From: Bacteroidia bacterium
GTDB taxonomy: Bacteria > Bacteroidota > Bacteroidia > Bacteroidales > GWA2-32-17
Reading direction: 5' to 3'
Length of the DNA: 64,000 nucleotides
Assembly (NCBI GenBank): GCA_016218155.1
Contig: JACREQ010000038.1
Location: 1-64,000 of the forward strand
In this document: positions 15,822 to 24,307 of the stretch, piece by piece
Layout of the letters: every line of letters starts with the position of its first letter
Numbering within the stretch: the stretch's first letter is position 1
Position numbers and translations under genes: made by a program
The notes under the pieces: generated by a model
Database searches by the model: none
The model's input: the letters and a program-made list of their open reading frames with translations, nothing else
Told to the model about the DNA's origin: nothing

Positions 15822-17435
15822 TTATTCTACCTCAACTATCGGATCTAACACAATTGGTTTCTGTAAATAATAGAATGAAGAATTATCTGGTATACTTAAA
15901 GGTTCTGTTGGAAAAGTTAACCCGCAACCATTACAGGATAAAGTATATTGCTTTGACTTTGGCAACACAATAGTGTATTTGCCTGATTGTCTGTTTGGTT
16001 TAAATTCTCCGATAAGAGTTCCAGTCTTAAAATCATTTATTTTTAAAATAACATCCTTAACGACTTCTCCGGTTTTTTTGTTTTTAATAAAACCATTAAC
16101 CACTACTAATGCACGCTCTGGCAATGAAAGTAAATCCATTAAATAAATATCTTTTCCGCCTACTCCTTCTTTCTGAACTGTTGAATAATATGCTCTTTTG
16201 CCATCAGCCGATAAAACATAAAAAACATCATCATCAATTGAGTTAATAGGATATCCCATATTTTCTGGTCGCGAAAATGCTCCATCATCTTTCAAAATTG
16301 TAAAAAACAAATCATAACCTCCCATACTATTGTGACCTTTAGAGCTAAAATACAAAGTACTTCCATCTGGATGAATAAATGGTCCACTTTCATCTTTTTC
16401 TGTATTAATAATACTTCCTGCATTTTTTGCTAAACTCCAATCTCCGTTTGGCAAACGATATGAAATATACAGATCATAACCACCTAAACCACCGGGTCGG
16501 TTACTTGAAAAGTATAATGTTGAACCATCTGAAGATATTGAGGCATGGCTTTCATCATAACTGGAATTTACATTAGAACTGAGTTTTTCTGGCTTAGCCC
16601 ATTCTGTTCCATTAAAATGACTTAAATACAAATTACCATCTCCAACATCATCTTTATAAATAATCAAATCATTTCCATCAGCAGAAAGGGCAACAGAAGC
16701 CTCGTGTTCCATTGTATTTATGTTTTCACTGATTTTTTGAGGAGCCCCCCATTGTGAATTTTCTTTACGTGAAATATAAATATCTTCGAAATATTGTTTA
16801 TCACTGGTTTTAAAATTACCTGTACTTCCCTTTCTTTTGGAAGTAAAAATCATTACAGTTTCATCAATATTAAATACCGGACTGTGATCATCAAGTTCTG
16901 AATTAATAACAGCACCCATATTTATAAGACTGATCTTAACCGGATTCTTTATTAATTCCTTAGCGTTATTAGATAAAGAAATCATTTTTTCAGCATCTTT
17001 ACTTTTCTGTACATCAGTTTTTACAAATTCTTTATATTTCTCGAGTGAGGTTAATGCATTATCAAACATACTATTCTTATATTGAGCCAAGGCTAATATC
17101 CACAATGCCTCAGGTGAAGCTTTGTTTTCTTTTGCGTTTGATTCCTGATACTCCGGATTTATTTCTGTTGCTTTTAAAAGATAAGGAATACATTGACTTT
17201 TAGTAGCATCGGTTTTAAAATAACACGAACCAAGTAAATAGTTAACATTTGAATTTGTGGAATCATTTTTAAAATACAAAAGTAAATCTTCAATAGCTAA
17301 TTGGGTTTCGCCCAGCTGCATATGCTTTTGTGCATTAATAAATGTTTGCTTGGCATTAAATTTTTGAGCAAATGCCGGCATTTGTAACATTATAACTGCC
17401 ACAAAAAGCGATAGAAAAACCAGTTTCTTAGTCAT
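15822..17435 (-). CDS. TPR-PD40 exported protein without OmpA domain (537 aa)
   Basis: The start chosen is ATG at 17435, giving MTKKLVFLSLFVAVIMLQMPAFAQ, a clean signal peptide. A longer frame reaching 17492 overlaps the previous gene and hides the signal. TPR-like helices follow (about 28-130; FINAQKHMQLGETQLAIEDLLLYF), then five or more PD40 repeats (about 180-430; DDHSPVFNIDETVMIFTSKRKG, YDESHASISSDGSTLYFSSNRPGG, DESGPFIHPDGSTLYFSSKG). A carboxypeptidase regulatory-like domain ends the protein (NGFIKNKKTGEVVKDVILKI). It closely parallels the 542-residue protein and also lacks OmpA. It lies 19 bases after the 795-residue PD40-OmpA gene and 3 bases before the GNAT gene. Likely an envelope scaffold or a subunit paired with an OmpA-bearing paralogue (inference). 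Confidence 0.83.
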   Translation of the reverse strand: MTKKLVFLSLFVAVIMLQMPAFAQKFNAKQTFINAQKHMQLGETQLAIEDLLLYFKNDSTNSNVNYLLGSCYFKTDATKSQCIPYLLKATEINPEYQESNAKENKASPEALWILALAQYKNSMFDNALTSLEKYKEFVKTDVQKSKDAEKMISLSNNAKELIKNPVKISLINMGAVINSELDDHSPVFNIDETVMIFTSKRKGSTGNFKTSDKQYFEDIYISRKENSQWGAPQKISENINTMEHEASVALSADGNDLIIYKDDVGDGNLYLSHFNGTEWAKPEKLSSNVNSSYDESHASISSDGSTLYFSSNRPGGLGGYDLYISYRLPNGDWSLAKNAGSIINTEKDESGPFIHPDGSTLYFSSKGHNSMGGYDLFFTILKDDGAFSRPENMGYPINSIDDDVFYVLSADGKRAYYSTVQKEGVGGKDIYLMDLLSLPERALVVVNGFIKNKKTGEVVKDVILKINDFKTGTLIGEFKPNRQSGKYTIVLPKSKQYTLSCNGCGLTFPTEPLSIPDNSSFYYLQKPIVLDPIVEVE

Positions 17436-17454
17436 AAAGTTTAATTCTGAAATA

Positions 17455-19842
17455 TTATTTGTTATTAATTTTATATTGTTCCGGTACCTCAACAGGCTTA
17501 AATGTTATTGGTGTTTTGCCTTCTTTTAAAAGTTTAAATTCTACTCTTCTGTTTAATTTTCTCGATTCAATATTTAAATTTTTGGCTACTGGATTTTTTT
17601 CACCAGCACCCTTAACAGTTATCTGTTCCTTTTTAGAGCCTTTATCAATCAAATAATTTTTCACAAAATTTGCTCTTCTTAAACTTAGAGTTTTATTATA
17701 CTTGTAACTCCCTTTATTATCGGTATTACCGGTAATTTCAATTATTGCATCAGGATTTAACACAAGCCACTGAGATAAATTATTTAAATTTTCGATAAAT
17801 GACTTTGTTGAATATTTATCGAATTTAAAAAAGATACATTCAATAATTAAACCATTTTCACTATTAATTTTATTTATTACGTCAGTATTGGTATTTGTCT
17901 GTACCTGATTTTGGGTTGTGTTTTTTTCATCAGAAACAATATATAATAATATCGCTTCTTTATTTCCTGAAGGTTTCTTAAGTGTTTTAATCTGACCTTG
18001 AGGAACCTTTAGATCTAATAAATTCTCAGTAATGATTTCTGCTCTAATGTTATTTAGGTCAACATTTGAATTATTTGAAGGAAGAATAATTTCAGCATTA
18101 TATTTTTCGGCAAACAATAATATTTTAGCTATTGTTATAAAATTATTGGATTCTTTATCATTTAACACGGTTCCCGAAGGGTCAAAATGAAAGTAATATT
18201 CCTTTGTTAGTTTGCCAAGTAAAATCGGATCTAATTTAATTGCTCTTTGAATTTGCTGATAAGATGTACCGTCTTTTACCATTAAGTCGTCGCTAAAAGG
18301 CAAAAAGCCTTCAGCATCAACTGTAACAGTATAATTTTTACCAGGTTTTAAAATAAACAAATACTTTCCTGTTTTTGAGTTGGGTGTATATGTACCAACA
18401 ACTTCTTTTGTATCCTTATCAGTAACTGTAATTGAAACGCTATTAAGCTGGGTTCCGTCGGCCATTGTTATAACACCAGACATAACAGTAAGTGATTTCT
18501 CTTCGCTTTCAGGGAGAGTTATCAAATAAATATCATTTCGTCCAACACCTCCTGCTTGCTGAGATGCATAATAACCTCTTTTCCCATCAGGAGTTGGAGT
18601 ATAAAAAATGTCATCAGCAGTAGTATTTATAGGATATCCAAGGTTAGTTGGTTCTGCCCACACACCTTCTTCGTCTTTACTAGTAAAGAAAATATCAAAA
18701 CCACCCATATTCATGTGACTTTTACTACTAAAGAATAAAGTTACTCCGTCAGGATGAATAAAAGGACCTATTTCATCTTCTGAAGAATTTACTATTGTTC
18801 CAAGATTCTGTGCAGGTGCCCAATCTCCATTTGGTAATTTATTTGAACAATAAATATCCATGCCGCCATATCCACCTGGCCTATCACTTGTAAAAAACAA
18901 CTGAGAACCATCAGCAGAAAGTGATGCATGGTTTTCGTTATCTTTTGTGTTAATTGTTGGTCCTAATTTTATTGGAGTTGACCAAACTTCACCATCCAAT
19001 TTACTATAATAAATATTACCGTCTTTTTCATTTACAACATTTGATTCATCTTTGTAAATAAACAACTCCTGACCATCAACAGAAAGACCAATTGTAGCCT
19101 CGTGGCCTGTGGTATTTATATTTGAACTTATTGAAACAGGACTATTCCACGCTCCATCTTCTTTTTTATGAGAAATATAAATGTCCTCGAAGTACTGCCC
19201 ATCTTCAGTAGTTTTTTCGCCTGTACTACCTGTTCTTTTAGAGGTAAAAATTAAGGTGGATTCATCAGCGGAAAAAACAGGGCTATGTTCATCGAACTCT
19301 GAATTAATTGCATTTCCCAAATTGGTAACAAACATTTTAACTGGATACTTAATTAGGCTAATACCATAATTACAGTTTTCATAAAGATTATCTATGTTCT
19401 CAACAAATTCTGCTTTATAATCCGGAATCATAATTTTTAATGTGTCGAGTAATTTTATGGCTTTTTCAAATTTATAATCTAAATGATATGCTTTTGCTAA
19501 ATAAAGATATGATTCTATAGGAGCAGATGTTTCATAATAAAATTCGGGTTGTGCTTTTAAATTAATATTTTTAATTGCTTTCTCGAGATATGGAATTGAT
19601 TTTGATTTTTCGAGTACAGTATTCATGTAACAAAATCCAGCTTTAAAATTAAGGTTTGCATTTTCCGGATCCATCTGTAATAATTCTTTATATACAATAA
19701 GTGCTGCTGTGAAGTCTCCCTTTTCCAGCAAATTTTCTGCATTTGTAAAGTTCTTTTCAAAAAGATCTTTATCAATTTTCTGAGAAAATGAATTTAAGGC
19801 TAAAAACCCAATAAAAACAAATACTACAAATACCTGCTTCAT
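17455..19842 (-). CDS. TPR-PD40-OmpA PorE-like protein (795 aa) with an extra degenerate OmpA-like segment
   Basis: A signal peptide (to about 21, LNSFSQ) is followed by TPR helices (about 25-150; FTNAENLLEKGDFTAALIVYKELLQM). PD40 repeats occupy about 190-430 (DEHSPVFSADESTLIFTSKRTG, NENHASLSADGSQLFFTSDRPGG, EDEIGPFIHPDGVTLFFSSK), and a carboxypeptidase regulatory-like domain lies at about 450-540. Residues about 553-650 (YYFHFDPSGTVLNDKESNN and onward) look like a worn OmpA-like fold. A well-kept OmpA domain lies at about 663-772 (IFFKFDKYSTKS, ITGNTDNKGSYKYNKTLSLRRANFVKNYL, KLNRRVEFKLL). This is the PorE architecture that links the T9SS to peptidoglycan in other Bacteroidota. It is first in the array, with a -7-like box at 19886-19893. 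Confidence 0.88.
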   Translation of the reverse strand: MKQVFVVFVFIGFLALNSFSQKIDKDLFEKNFTNAENLLEKGDFTAALIVYKELLQMDPENANLNFKAGFCYMNTVLEKSKSIPYLEKAIKNINLKAQPEFYYETSAPIESYLYLAKAYHLDYKFEKAIKLLDTLKIMIPDYKAEFVENIDNLYENCNYGISLIKYPVKMFVTNLGNAINSEFDEHSPVFSADESTLIFTSKRTGSTGEKTTEDGQYFEDIYISHKKEDGAWNSPVSISSNINTTGHEATIGLSVDGQELFIYKDESNVVNEKDGNIYYSKLDGEVWSTPIKLGPTINTKDNENHASLSADGSQLFFTSDRPGGYGGMDIYCSNKLPNGDWAPAQNLGTIVNSSEDEIGPFIHPDGVTLFFSSKSHMNMGGFDIFFTSKDEEGVWAEPTNLGYPINTTADDIFYTPTPDGKRGYYASQQAGGVGRNDIYLITLPESEEKSLTVMSGVITMADGTQLNSVSITVTDKDTKEVVGTYTPNSKTGKYLFILKPGKNYTVTVDAEGFLPFSDDLMVKDGTSYQQIQRAIKLDPILLGKLTKEYYFHFDPSGTVLNDKESNNFITIAKILLFAEKYNAEIILPSNNSNVDLNNIRAEIITENLLDLKVPQGQIKTLKKPSGNKEAILLYIVSDEKNTTQNQVQTNTNTDVINKINSENGLIIECIFFKFDKYSTKSFIENLNNLSQWLVLNPDAIIEITGNTDNKGSYKYNKTLSLRRANFVKNYLIDKGSKKEQITVKGAGEKNPVAKNLNIESRKLNRRVEFKLLKEGKTPITFKPVEVPEQYKINNK

Positions 19843-19885
19843 AAACTGTAATTTAATAATAGCATGATTAGCAATGCAATAGCCG

Positions 19886-19893
19886 CAAAACTA
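19886..19893 (-). promoter_or_regulatory. Candidate -7 box (TAGTTTTG) for the PD40 array
   Basis: On the minus strand this octamer fits TAnnTTTG and lies 43 bases before the ATG of the 795-residue PD40-OmpA gene. The -33 element is weak. It would head a transcript covering at least the 795-aa, 537-aa and GNAT genes, which are separated by only 19 and 3 bases. Confidence 0.45.
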
Positions 19894-19948
19894 GTCAAAA
19901 TTAATCATGCAATTTAGTATAATATTTTAAGAGATTGACCTTTGGTGA

Positions 19949-21250
19949 TTAAAATTTCCTTAAAATGTCGAAATTTTCAAGGTATTCTGCAGTTCTTTTT
20001 AAAAATGCTCCGGCTAATGCTCCGTCAACAATTCTATGATCAAAAGTTACCGAGAGCATTGTTATTTGTCTTATAGCAATCGCATCACCAGCAGGAGTTT
20101 CAATTACGGCTGGTTTTTTATTAATTGTACCAATAGCAAGAATCGCAGCCTCGGGTTGGTTGATAATTGGTGTTCCGGTATATGTCCCGAACGAACCAAG
20201 ATTAGTTATTGTAAAAGTTCCACCCTTTATTTCATCCGGCAAAAGTTTGTTTTGACGGGCTCTGTTTGCTAAATCGTTTACTGACTTTGAGAGTCCTATT
20301 AAATTTTTTTGGTCGGCATTGTGAATTACAGGCACAATTAAATTCCACGAAGGAAGTGCTGTTGCAATTCCAATATTGATATTCTTTTTTATCAGAATTT
20401 TTGTACCATCAACAGAAACATTTATTAAAGGAAAATCTTTAATTGCCATTGCTGTAGCTTCTATAAACACCGGCATAAACGTTAGTTTTTCACCATGTTT
20501 ATTCTGAAATTCTTCTTTCAGTTTGTTTCTCCATTCCACAATTCTTGTAACATCAGCTTCAATAAAAGAAGTAACATGTGGTGAGGTATGAACAGAACGA
20601 ACCATATGTTCAGCAATTATTTTTCTCATTCTGTCCATTTCAACTACCTCAACTTCACCGGTCGAAATTGCAACTTCTGATTTAATTGGTTCTTCTATTA
20701 ATTGTGGTTTAACATCGTTAACAACTACAACTTTTTGAATTTGGCTTTTAATATTTATAAAATTTTCAATATCTGTTTTTGTTATTCTTCCCTCAAGACC
20801 TGAACCCTTTAAGTTTTTTATATCATTTTCGGTAATCAGATGTTCTTTCATTATCTGACGAACAAGCGGGCTTAAAAAAGCTTTGCCAGATGTTTTTACT
20901 ATTTCATTTTCTGTAATTTGGTTTTCCTGTTTAAAATCTGGAGTTGCAACTGTAGAAATTTCGTTAACTTCAGTTAAAATTACTTGCTTATTTAAATTCT
21001 CGCCAGCAACATTAGTTTTTAAAATTAAAATTGGAGTACCAATTTGAACTACATCTCCTTCGTTAAACAATAGCTTTTGTACAACTCCCTGCTTTGGCGA
21101 TGGAATTTCAGAATCAACCTTATCAGTTGCAACTTCAACTATTGGCGTATCCTCATTAACAGAATCACCTTCCCTAACAAGCCATTTAGTTATCGTTGCA
21201 TCGGTAAAGCCCTCACCCATTGAAGGTAAAAGCATTTCGAAATCAGCCAT
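19949..21250 (-). CDS. 2-oxo acid dehydrogenase E2 (dihydrolipoyl acyltransferase)
   Basis: The 433-residue protein has an N-terminal lipoyl domain (residues 1-75) with the lipoylation lysine near 44 in VATDKVDSEIPSP. A peripheral subunit-binding domain follows at about 128-168 (LSPLVRQIMKEHLITENDIKNLKGSGLEGRITKTDI), then the catalytic acyltransferase domain from about 200 to the end. The catalytic HRIVDG motif is at about 405-410 with the expected His and Asp. E2 carries acyl groups from E1 to CoA in pyruvate, branched-chain or oxoglutarate dehydrogenase complexes. A single lipoyl domain and the general motif pattern fit a branched-chain or pyruvate type, but the substrate cannot be fixed. 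No E1 or E3 gene is adjacent, so this is an isolated subunit gene. It is divergent from the following lipoprotein gene. Confidence 0.93.
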   Translation of the reverse strand: MADFEMLLPSMGEGFTDATITKWLVREGDSVNEDTPIVEVATDKVDSEIPSPKQGVVQKLLFNEGDVVQIGTPILILKTNVAGENLNKQVILTEVNEISTVATPDFKQENQITENEIVKTSGKAFLSPLVRQIMKEHLITENDIKNLKGSGLEGRITKTDIENFINIKSQIQKVVVVNDVKPQLIEEPIKSEVAISTGEVEVVEMDRMRKIIAEHMVRSVHTSPHVTSFIEADVTRIVEWRNKLKEEFQNKHGEKLTFMPVFIEATAMAIKDFPLINVSVDGTKILIKKNINIGIATALPSWNLIVPVIHNADQKNLIGLSKSVNDLANRARQNKLLPDEIKGGTFTITNLGSFGTYTGTPIINQPEAAILAIGTINKKPAVIETPAGDAIAIRQITMLSVTFDHRIVDGALAGAFLKRTAEYLENFDILRKF

Positions 21251-21259
21251 TTTTAATAT

Positions 21260-21276
21260 TTATTTAGTCTAAATAA
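21260..21276. promoter_or_regulatory. Short perfect palindrome between divergent genes
   Basis: TTATTTAG-T-CTAAATAA is a perfect 8-bp inverted repeat with one central base, located 10 bases upstream of the E2 start in the divergent region. It could be an operator half-site pair, but AT-rich palindromes of this size also arise by chance. No regulator gene is nearby. Confidence 0.25.
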
Positions 21277-21362
21277 TGCGCTAAATTAATTCAATTGTAT
21301 AAAGATTCAAAATTATTTTGAAGAAACCTCTATTTTTAAATACATTTGAAAAAATATTTTAT

Positions 21363-22055
21363 ATGAAAAACCTGATTTACTTTTCGTTCATAATTATTTT
21401 AGCTGTTTCCTGCGCACCAGCTTATACACCTAATATGGTAAACACACCTCTGTTATCAAATGAAGGAGAATTTCAGGCAACAATTGGAACAGGGACATCC
21501 GGAATTGATCCTCAGGTTGCTTATGCAATAACAGATCAGATTGGAATAATGGCTAATGCCAGCTTTGCAAATCGAAGAGACAGTTCAAATTTTCACAAAC
21601 ATTCTTTTGCAGAAGCGGGACTTGGTTATTTTTTAACTATAGCAAAAAGAGGGCGTTTTGAAGTTTACGGTGGTGCCGGATATGGAACTGTTGATGCTAT
21701 GTATCGTCAAGACATCTTTTATGGCAGGTCACATGCAAAATTAACAAGGGTTTTCATCCAACCTTCAATTGGATTATCTTCTGATGTTTTTGAGGGAGCA
21801 TTTACACCTCGTATTGTTTTTTTAAACATCAATAATTACAGTAATGTATTACATTCAAGTTCTTTTGAGCCTTTTATTGAACCAACTTTTACTGCTAAAG
21901 TTGGATGGAGATATGTAAAAATGATGTTTCAGGTTGGATTATCCTTACCATTAACCGAGTTAAGAACATATTCAAACCAGCCATTTATGTTTTCAATAGG
22001 ATTAGTTGGAAAAATTCCTGGCAAAAAGAAAACAACAACTGAGTTAACAGAATAA
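21363..22055 (+). CDS. Putative outer-membrane lipoprotein, beta-barrel-like (230 aa)
   Basis: The ATG at 21363 gives MKNLIYFSFIIILAVSCAPAY, a signal peptide with lipobox AVSC (Cys at about 17). A TTG 45 bases upstream would extend the frame but spoils the signal. The mature protein has alternating polar and aromatic strands, such as FQATIGTGTSGIDPQVAYAITDQIGIMANASFANR, AEAGLGYFLTIAKRGRFEVYGGAGYGTVDA and FTAKVGWRYVKMMFQVGLSLPL. The pattern resembles small outer-membrane beta-barrels with a lipidated N terminus. I do not recognise a named family. The 3' end overlaps the 3' end of purN by 12 bases on the opposite strand. The function is unknown. Confidence 0.72.
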   Translation: MKNLIYFSFIIILAVSCAPAYTPNMVNTPLLSNEGEFQATIGTGTSGIDPQVAYAITDQIGIMANASFANRRDSSNFHKHSFAEAGLGYFLTIAKRGRFEVYGGAGYGTVDAMYRQDIFYGRSHAKLTRVFIQPSIGLSSDVFEGAFTPRIVFLNINNYSNVLHSSSFEPFIEPTFTAKVGWRYVKMMFQVGLSLPLTELRTYSNQPFMFSIGLVGKIPGKKKTTTELTE

Positions 22056-22643
22056 AAGCTTTTCTATTTCTTTTGGGAAGTGTTCGTACTCTAATAAATG
22101 AATCTTTTTTGCTAAACTATCTGGTGTATCATCTTTTGTAATGGCACACTTTGCTTGAAAAACAATATCACCTTCGTCATATTTTTCATTTACATAATGA
22201 ATAGTAATACCAGATTCCTTTTCACCCATTTCAATAACTTTCTCGTGAACAAAGTGTCCGTACATTCCTTTACCACCATACTTAGGCAATAAAGCTGGGT
22301 GAATATTGATAATTTTATTTGTAAAATTTGAAGTAATATTTTCAGGAATAAGCCATAAAAAACCTGCTAAAACAATAAAATCAATATTCTCGGCTTTTAA
22401 ATCGTCAATTATTACTGTTGATTGTCTGAATTCATCTTTATTAAAAATAAATACCGGTACATTTAATCTTATTGCTCTTTCAATTACACCGGCTTCTGCG
22501 TTATTTGTGTATATTTTTGAAACTTTTACATATAAATTGGAATTAAAATGCTTAATGATGTTTTCCGCATTAGTTCCTGATCCAGAAGCAAATATGGCGA
22601 TATTTTTTACTTTTTGATTTCTTTCCTCCTTAAAAATGTTCAT
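22044..22643 (-). CDS. purN: Phosphoribosylglycinamide formyltransferase (GAR transformylase)
   Basis: The 199-residue protein transfers a formyl group from 10-formyltetrahydrofolate to GAR in purine synthesis. It has the N-terminal phosphate-binding ASGSGTNAENIIKHF, the folate-site and catalytic stretch VLAGFLWLIP with INIHPALLPKYGGKGMYG, and HYVNEKYDEGDIVFQ carrying the conserved catalytic Asp. The length is normal for PurN. It is divergent from acpP, an arrangement common in Bacteroidota (purN next to acpP-fabF-rnc). The start is the ATG at 22643. The 12-base tail overlap with the convergent lipoprotein gene leaves no room for a terminator. Confidence 0.96.
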   Translation of the reverse strand: MNIFKEERNQKVKNIAIFASGSGTNAENIIKHFNSNLYVKVSKIYTNNAEAGVIERAIRLNVPVFIFNKDEFRQSTVIIDDLKAENIDFIVLAGFLWLIPENITSNFTNKIINIHPALLPKYGGKGMYGHFVHEKVIEMGEKESGITIHYVNEKYDEGDIVFQAKCAITKDDTPDSLAKKIHLLEYEHFPKEIEKLLFC

Positions 22644-22714
22644 AAATTATTATATTATATATTGCTGAATATCAGAATCAACTTCTAATTATTTGGCAAA
22701 TTTTGCTATTTTTT

Positions 22715-22746
22715 TTTGATTTATCGCTGTCAAATAGCTTACTTTG
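22715..22746 (+). promoter_or_regulatory. Promoter for the acpP-fabF-rnc operon
   Basis: TTTG at 22715-22718 is followed after 21 bases by TACTTTG at 22740-22746, a one-base-short version of TAnnTTTG. The ACP start codon lies about 50 bases downstream at 22796. Confidence 0.55.
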
Positions 22747-22795
22747 CAATCTCAAAATTATAAAGTTTTAGTATTAACCAATAAATTTTTTGAAT

Positions 22796-23032
22796 ATGTC
22801 TGACATTGCTTCTAGAGTTAAAGCAATAATCGTTGACAAACTAGGTGTTGACGAAAACGAAGTTACTAACGAAGCTAGCTTCACAAATGATTTAGGTGCC
22901 GATTCACTCGACACAGTTGAATTGATTATGGAATTTGAAAAAGAATTCAACATCGCTATTCCAGACGATCAAGCTGAGAAAATTGGAACAGTAGGAGACG
23001 CAGTTTCTTACATCGAAAAAAACGCAAAATAA
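22796..23032 (+). CDS. acpP: Acyl carrier protein
   Basis: The 78-residue acidic protein carries growing acyl chains on a phosphopantetheine arm. The attachment serine lies in the conserved [19 protein letters not shown]. The start used is the ATG giving [18 protein letters not shown], the usual ACP N terminus; an in-frame TTG two codons earlier is ignored. The gene opens an operon with fabF (16 bases downstream) and rnc. The composition and length are standard. Confidence 0.98.
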   Translation: MSDIASRVKAIIVDKLGVDENEVTNEASFTNDLGADSLDTVELIMEFEKEFNIAIPDDQAEKIGTVGDAVSYIEKNAK

Positions 23033-23048
23033 TTTTTAAAAAAGTTTT

Positions 23049-24302
23049 ATGGAACTCAAACGGGTAGTAGTAACCGGGCTTGGAACAATTAATCCTTTAG
23101 GTAATAACATTTCAGATTATTGGAATGGCCTAGTTAATGGTGTAAGTGGTTGCGATTTAATTACCTATTTTGACACTTCCAAATTTAAAACTAAGTTTGC
23201 CTGTGAAGTAAAAAATTACGATGCAGGTAACTTCTTCGACCGCAAAGAAGCCAGGAAATTGGACAAATATGCCCAGTTTGCCCTGGTAGCTGCGGACGAA
23301 GCTATTAAAGATTCAAGTTTAGCGTTAGACCAAATTGACCTCGACCGCGCAGGTGTAATTTGGGCATCTGGAATAGGTGGTATCGAAACATTTCTTGAAG
23401 AAGTAAGAGGATATGTACTTGGAGATGGTACTCCACGTTTTAGTCCGTTTTTTATTCCTAAAATGATTGCTGACATTGCAGCTGGTCATATTTCAATAAA
23501 ATACGGTTTCCGTGGACCAAACTTCTGTACTGTATCCGCTTGTGCTTCATCAACTCATGCAATTATCGATGCTACAACTTATATCAGACTTGGAAGAGCC
23601 GATATAATTATTACAGGTGGTTCCGAAGCTGCAATTAATGAAGCCGGAATGGGCGGATTTAATGCAATGCAAGCTCTTTCTACAAGAAACGACGATTTTA
23701 AAACAGCTTCAAGACCTTTCTGCTTAACCCGTGATGGTTTTGTAATGGGCGAAGGAGCCGGTTCTTTAATTCTTGAAGAATATGAACATGCAATTAAACG
23801 CGGTGCAAAAATTTATGCTGAAGTAGTTGGATCCGGCTTAACAGCAGATGCTCATCATCTTACAGCTCCACATCCAGAAGGAATTGGTGCAAGAAATGTA
23901 ATGTTAATGGCATTAAAAGAAGCTGGTTTAGAACCAAGTGTAATTGATTATATCAATGTTCATGGAACTGCTACTCCACTTGGAGATATTGCCGAAACAA
24001 AGGCAATTAAAGAAGTTTTTGGCGAACATGCATACAATCTTAATATAAGTTCTACAAAATCAATGACAGGACATCTTTTAGGTGCTGCCGGAGTTATTGA
24101 GGGTATTGCATCAATACTTGCAATTAATAATCAAACCATTCCGCCAACGATTAACCATCACGAAGTTGATCCGAATATTGATCCGAAACTCAATCTTACA
24201 TTTCACAAAGCTCAACAAAGAAGTGTAAATTATGCCTTAAGTAATACTTTCGGCTTTGGAGGACACAATGCCTCTATCCTTCTTAAAAAGTACCAAGGTT
24301 AA
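23049..24302 (+). CDS. fabF: Beta-ketoacyl-ACP synthase II
   Basis: The 417-residue condensing enzyme elongates acyl-ACP with malonyl-ACP. The active-site cysteine is in NFCTVSACASSTHAI, the two catalytic histidines are in NVHGTATPLGD and KSMTGHLLGAAG, and FGFGGHNAS is near the C terminus. The start MELKRVVVTGLGTINPLG is the family norm. It lies between acpP and rnc in the usual order and is co-transcribed with both. Nothing is missing. Confidence 0.98.
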   Translation: MELKRVVVTGLGTINPLGNNISDYWNGLVNGVSGCDLITYFDTSKFKTKFACEVKNYDAGNFFDRKEARKLDKYAQFALVAADEAIKDSSLALDQIDLDRAGVIWASGIGGIETFLEEVRGYVLGDGTPRFSPFFIPKMIADIAAGHISIKYGFRGPNFCTVSACASSTHAIIDATTYIRLGRADIIITGGSEAAINEAGMGGFNAMQALSTRNDDFKTASRPFCLTRDGFVMGEGAGSLILEEYEHAIKRGAKIYAEVVGSGLTADAHHLTAPHPEGIGARNVMLMALKEAGLEPSVIDYINVHGTATPLGDIAETKAIKEVFGEHAYNLNISSTKSMTGHLLGAAGVIEGIASILAINNQTIPPTINHHEVDPNIDPKLNLTFHKAQQRSVNYALSNTFGFGGHNASILLKKYQG

Positions 24303-24307
24303 TTTAC

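Noticed and set aside
17436-17492. Extended start for the 537-aa PD40 gene
   Set aside because: It overlaps the end of the 795-aa gene and displaces the signal peptide; ATG at 17435 is the natural start.
21318-21362. TTG-started extension of the 230-aa lipoprotein
   Set aside because: The extra residues precede a complete lipobox-type signal peptide.
22306-22617. Plus-strand open frame of 103 codons inside purN
   Set aside because: Antisense to conserved PurN motifs; no own signals.
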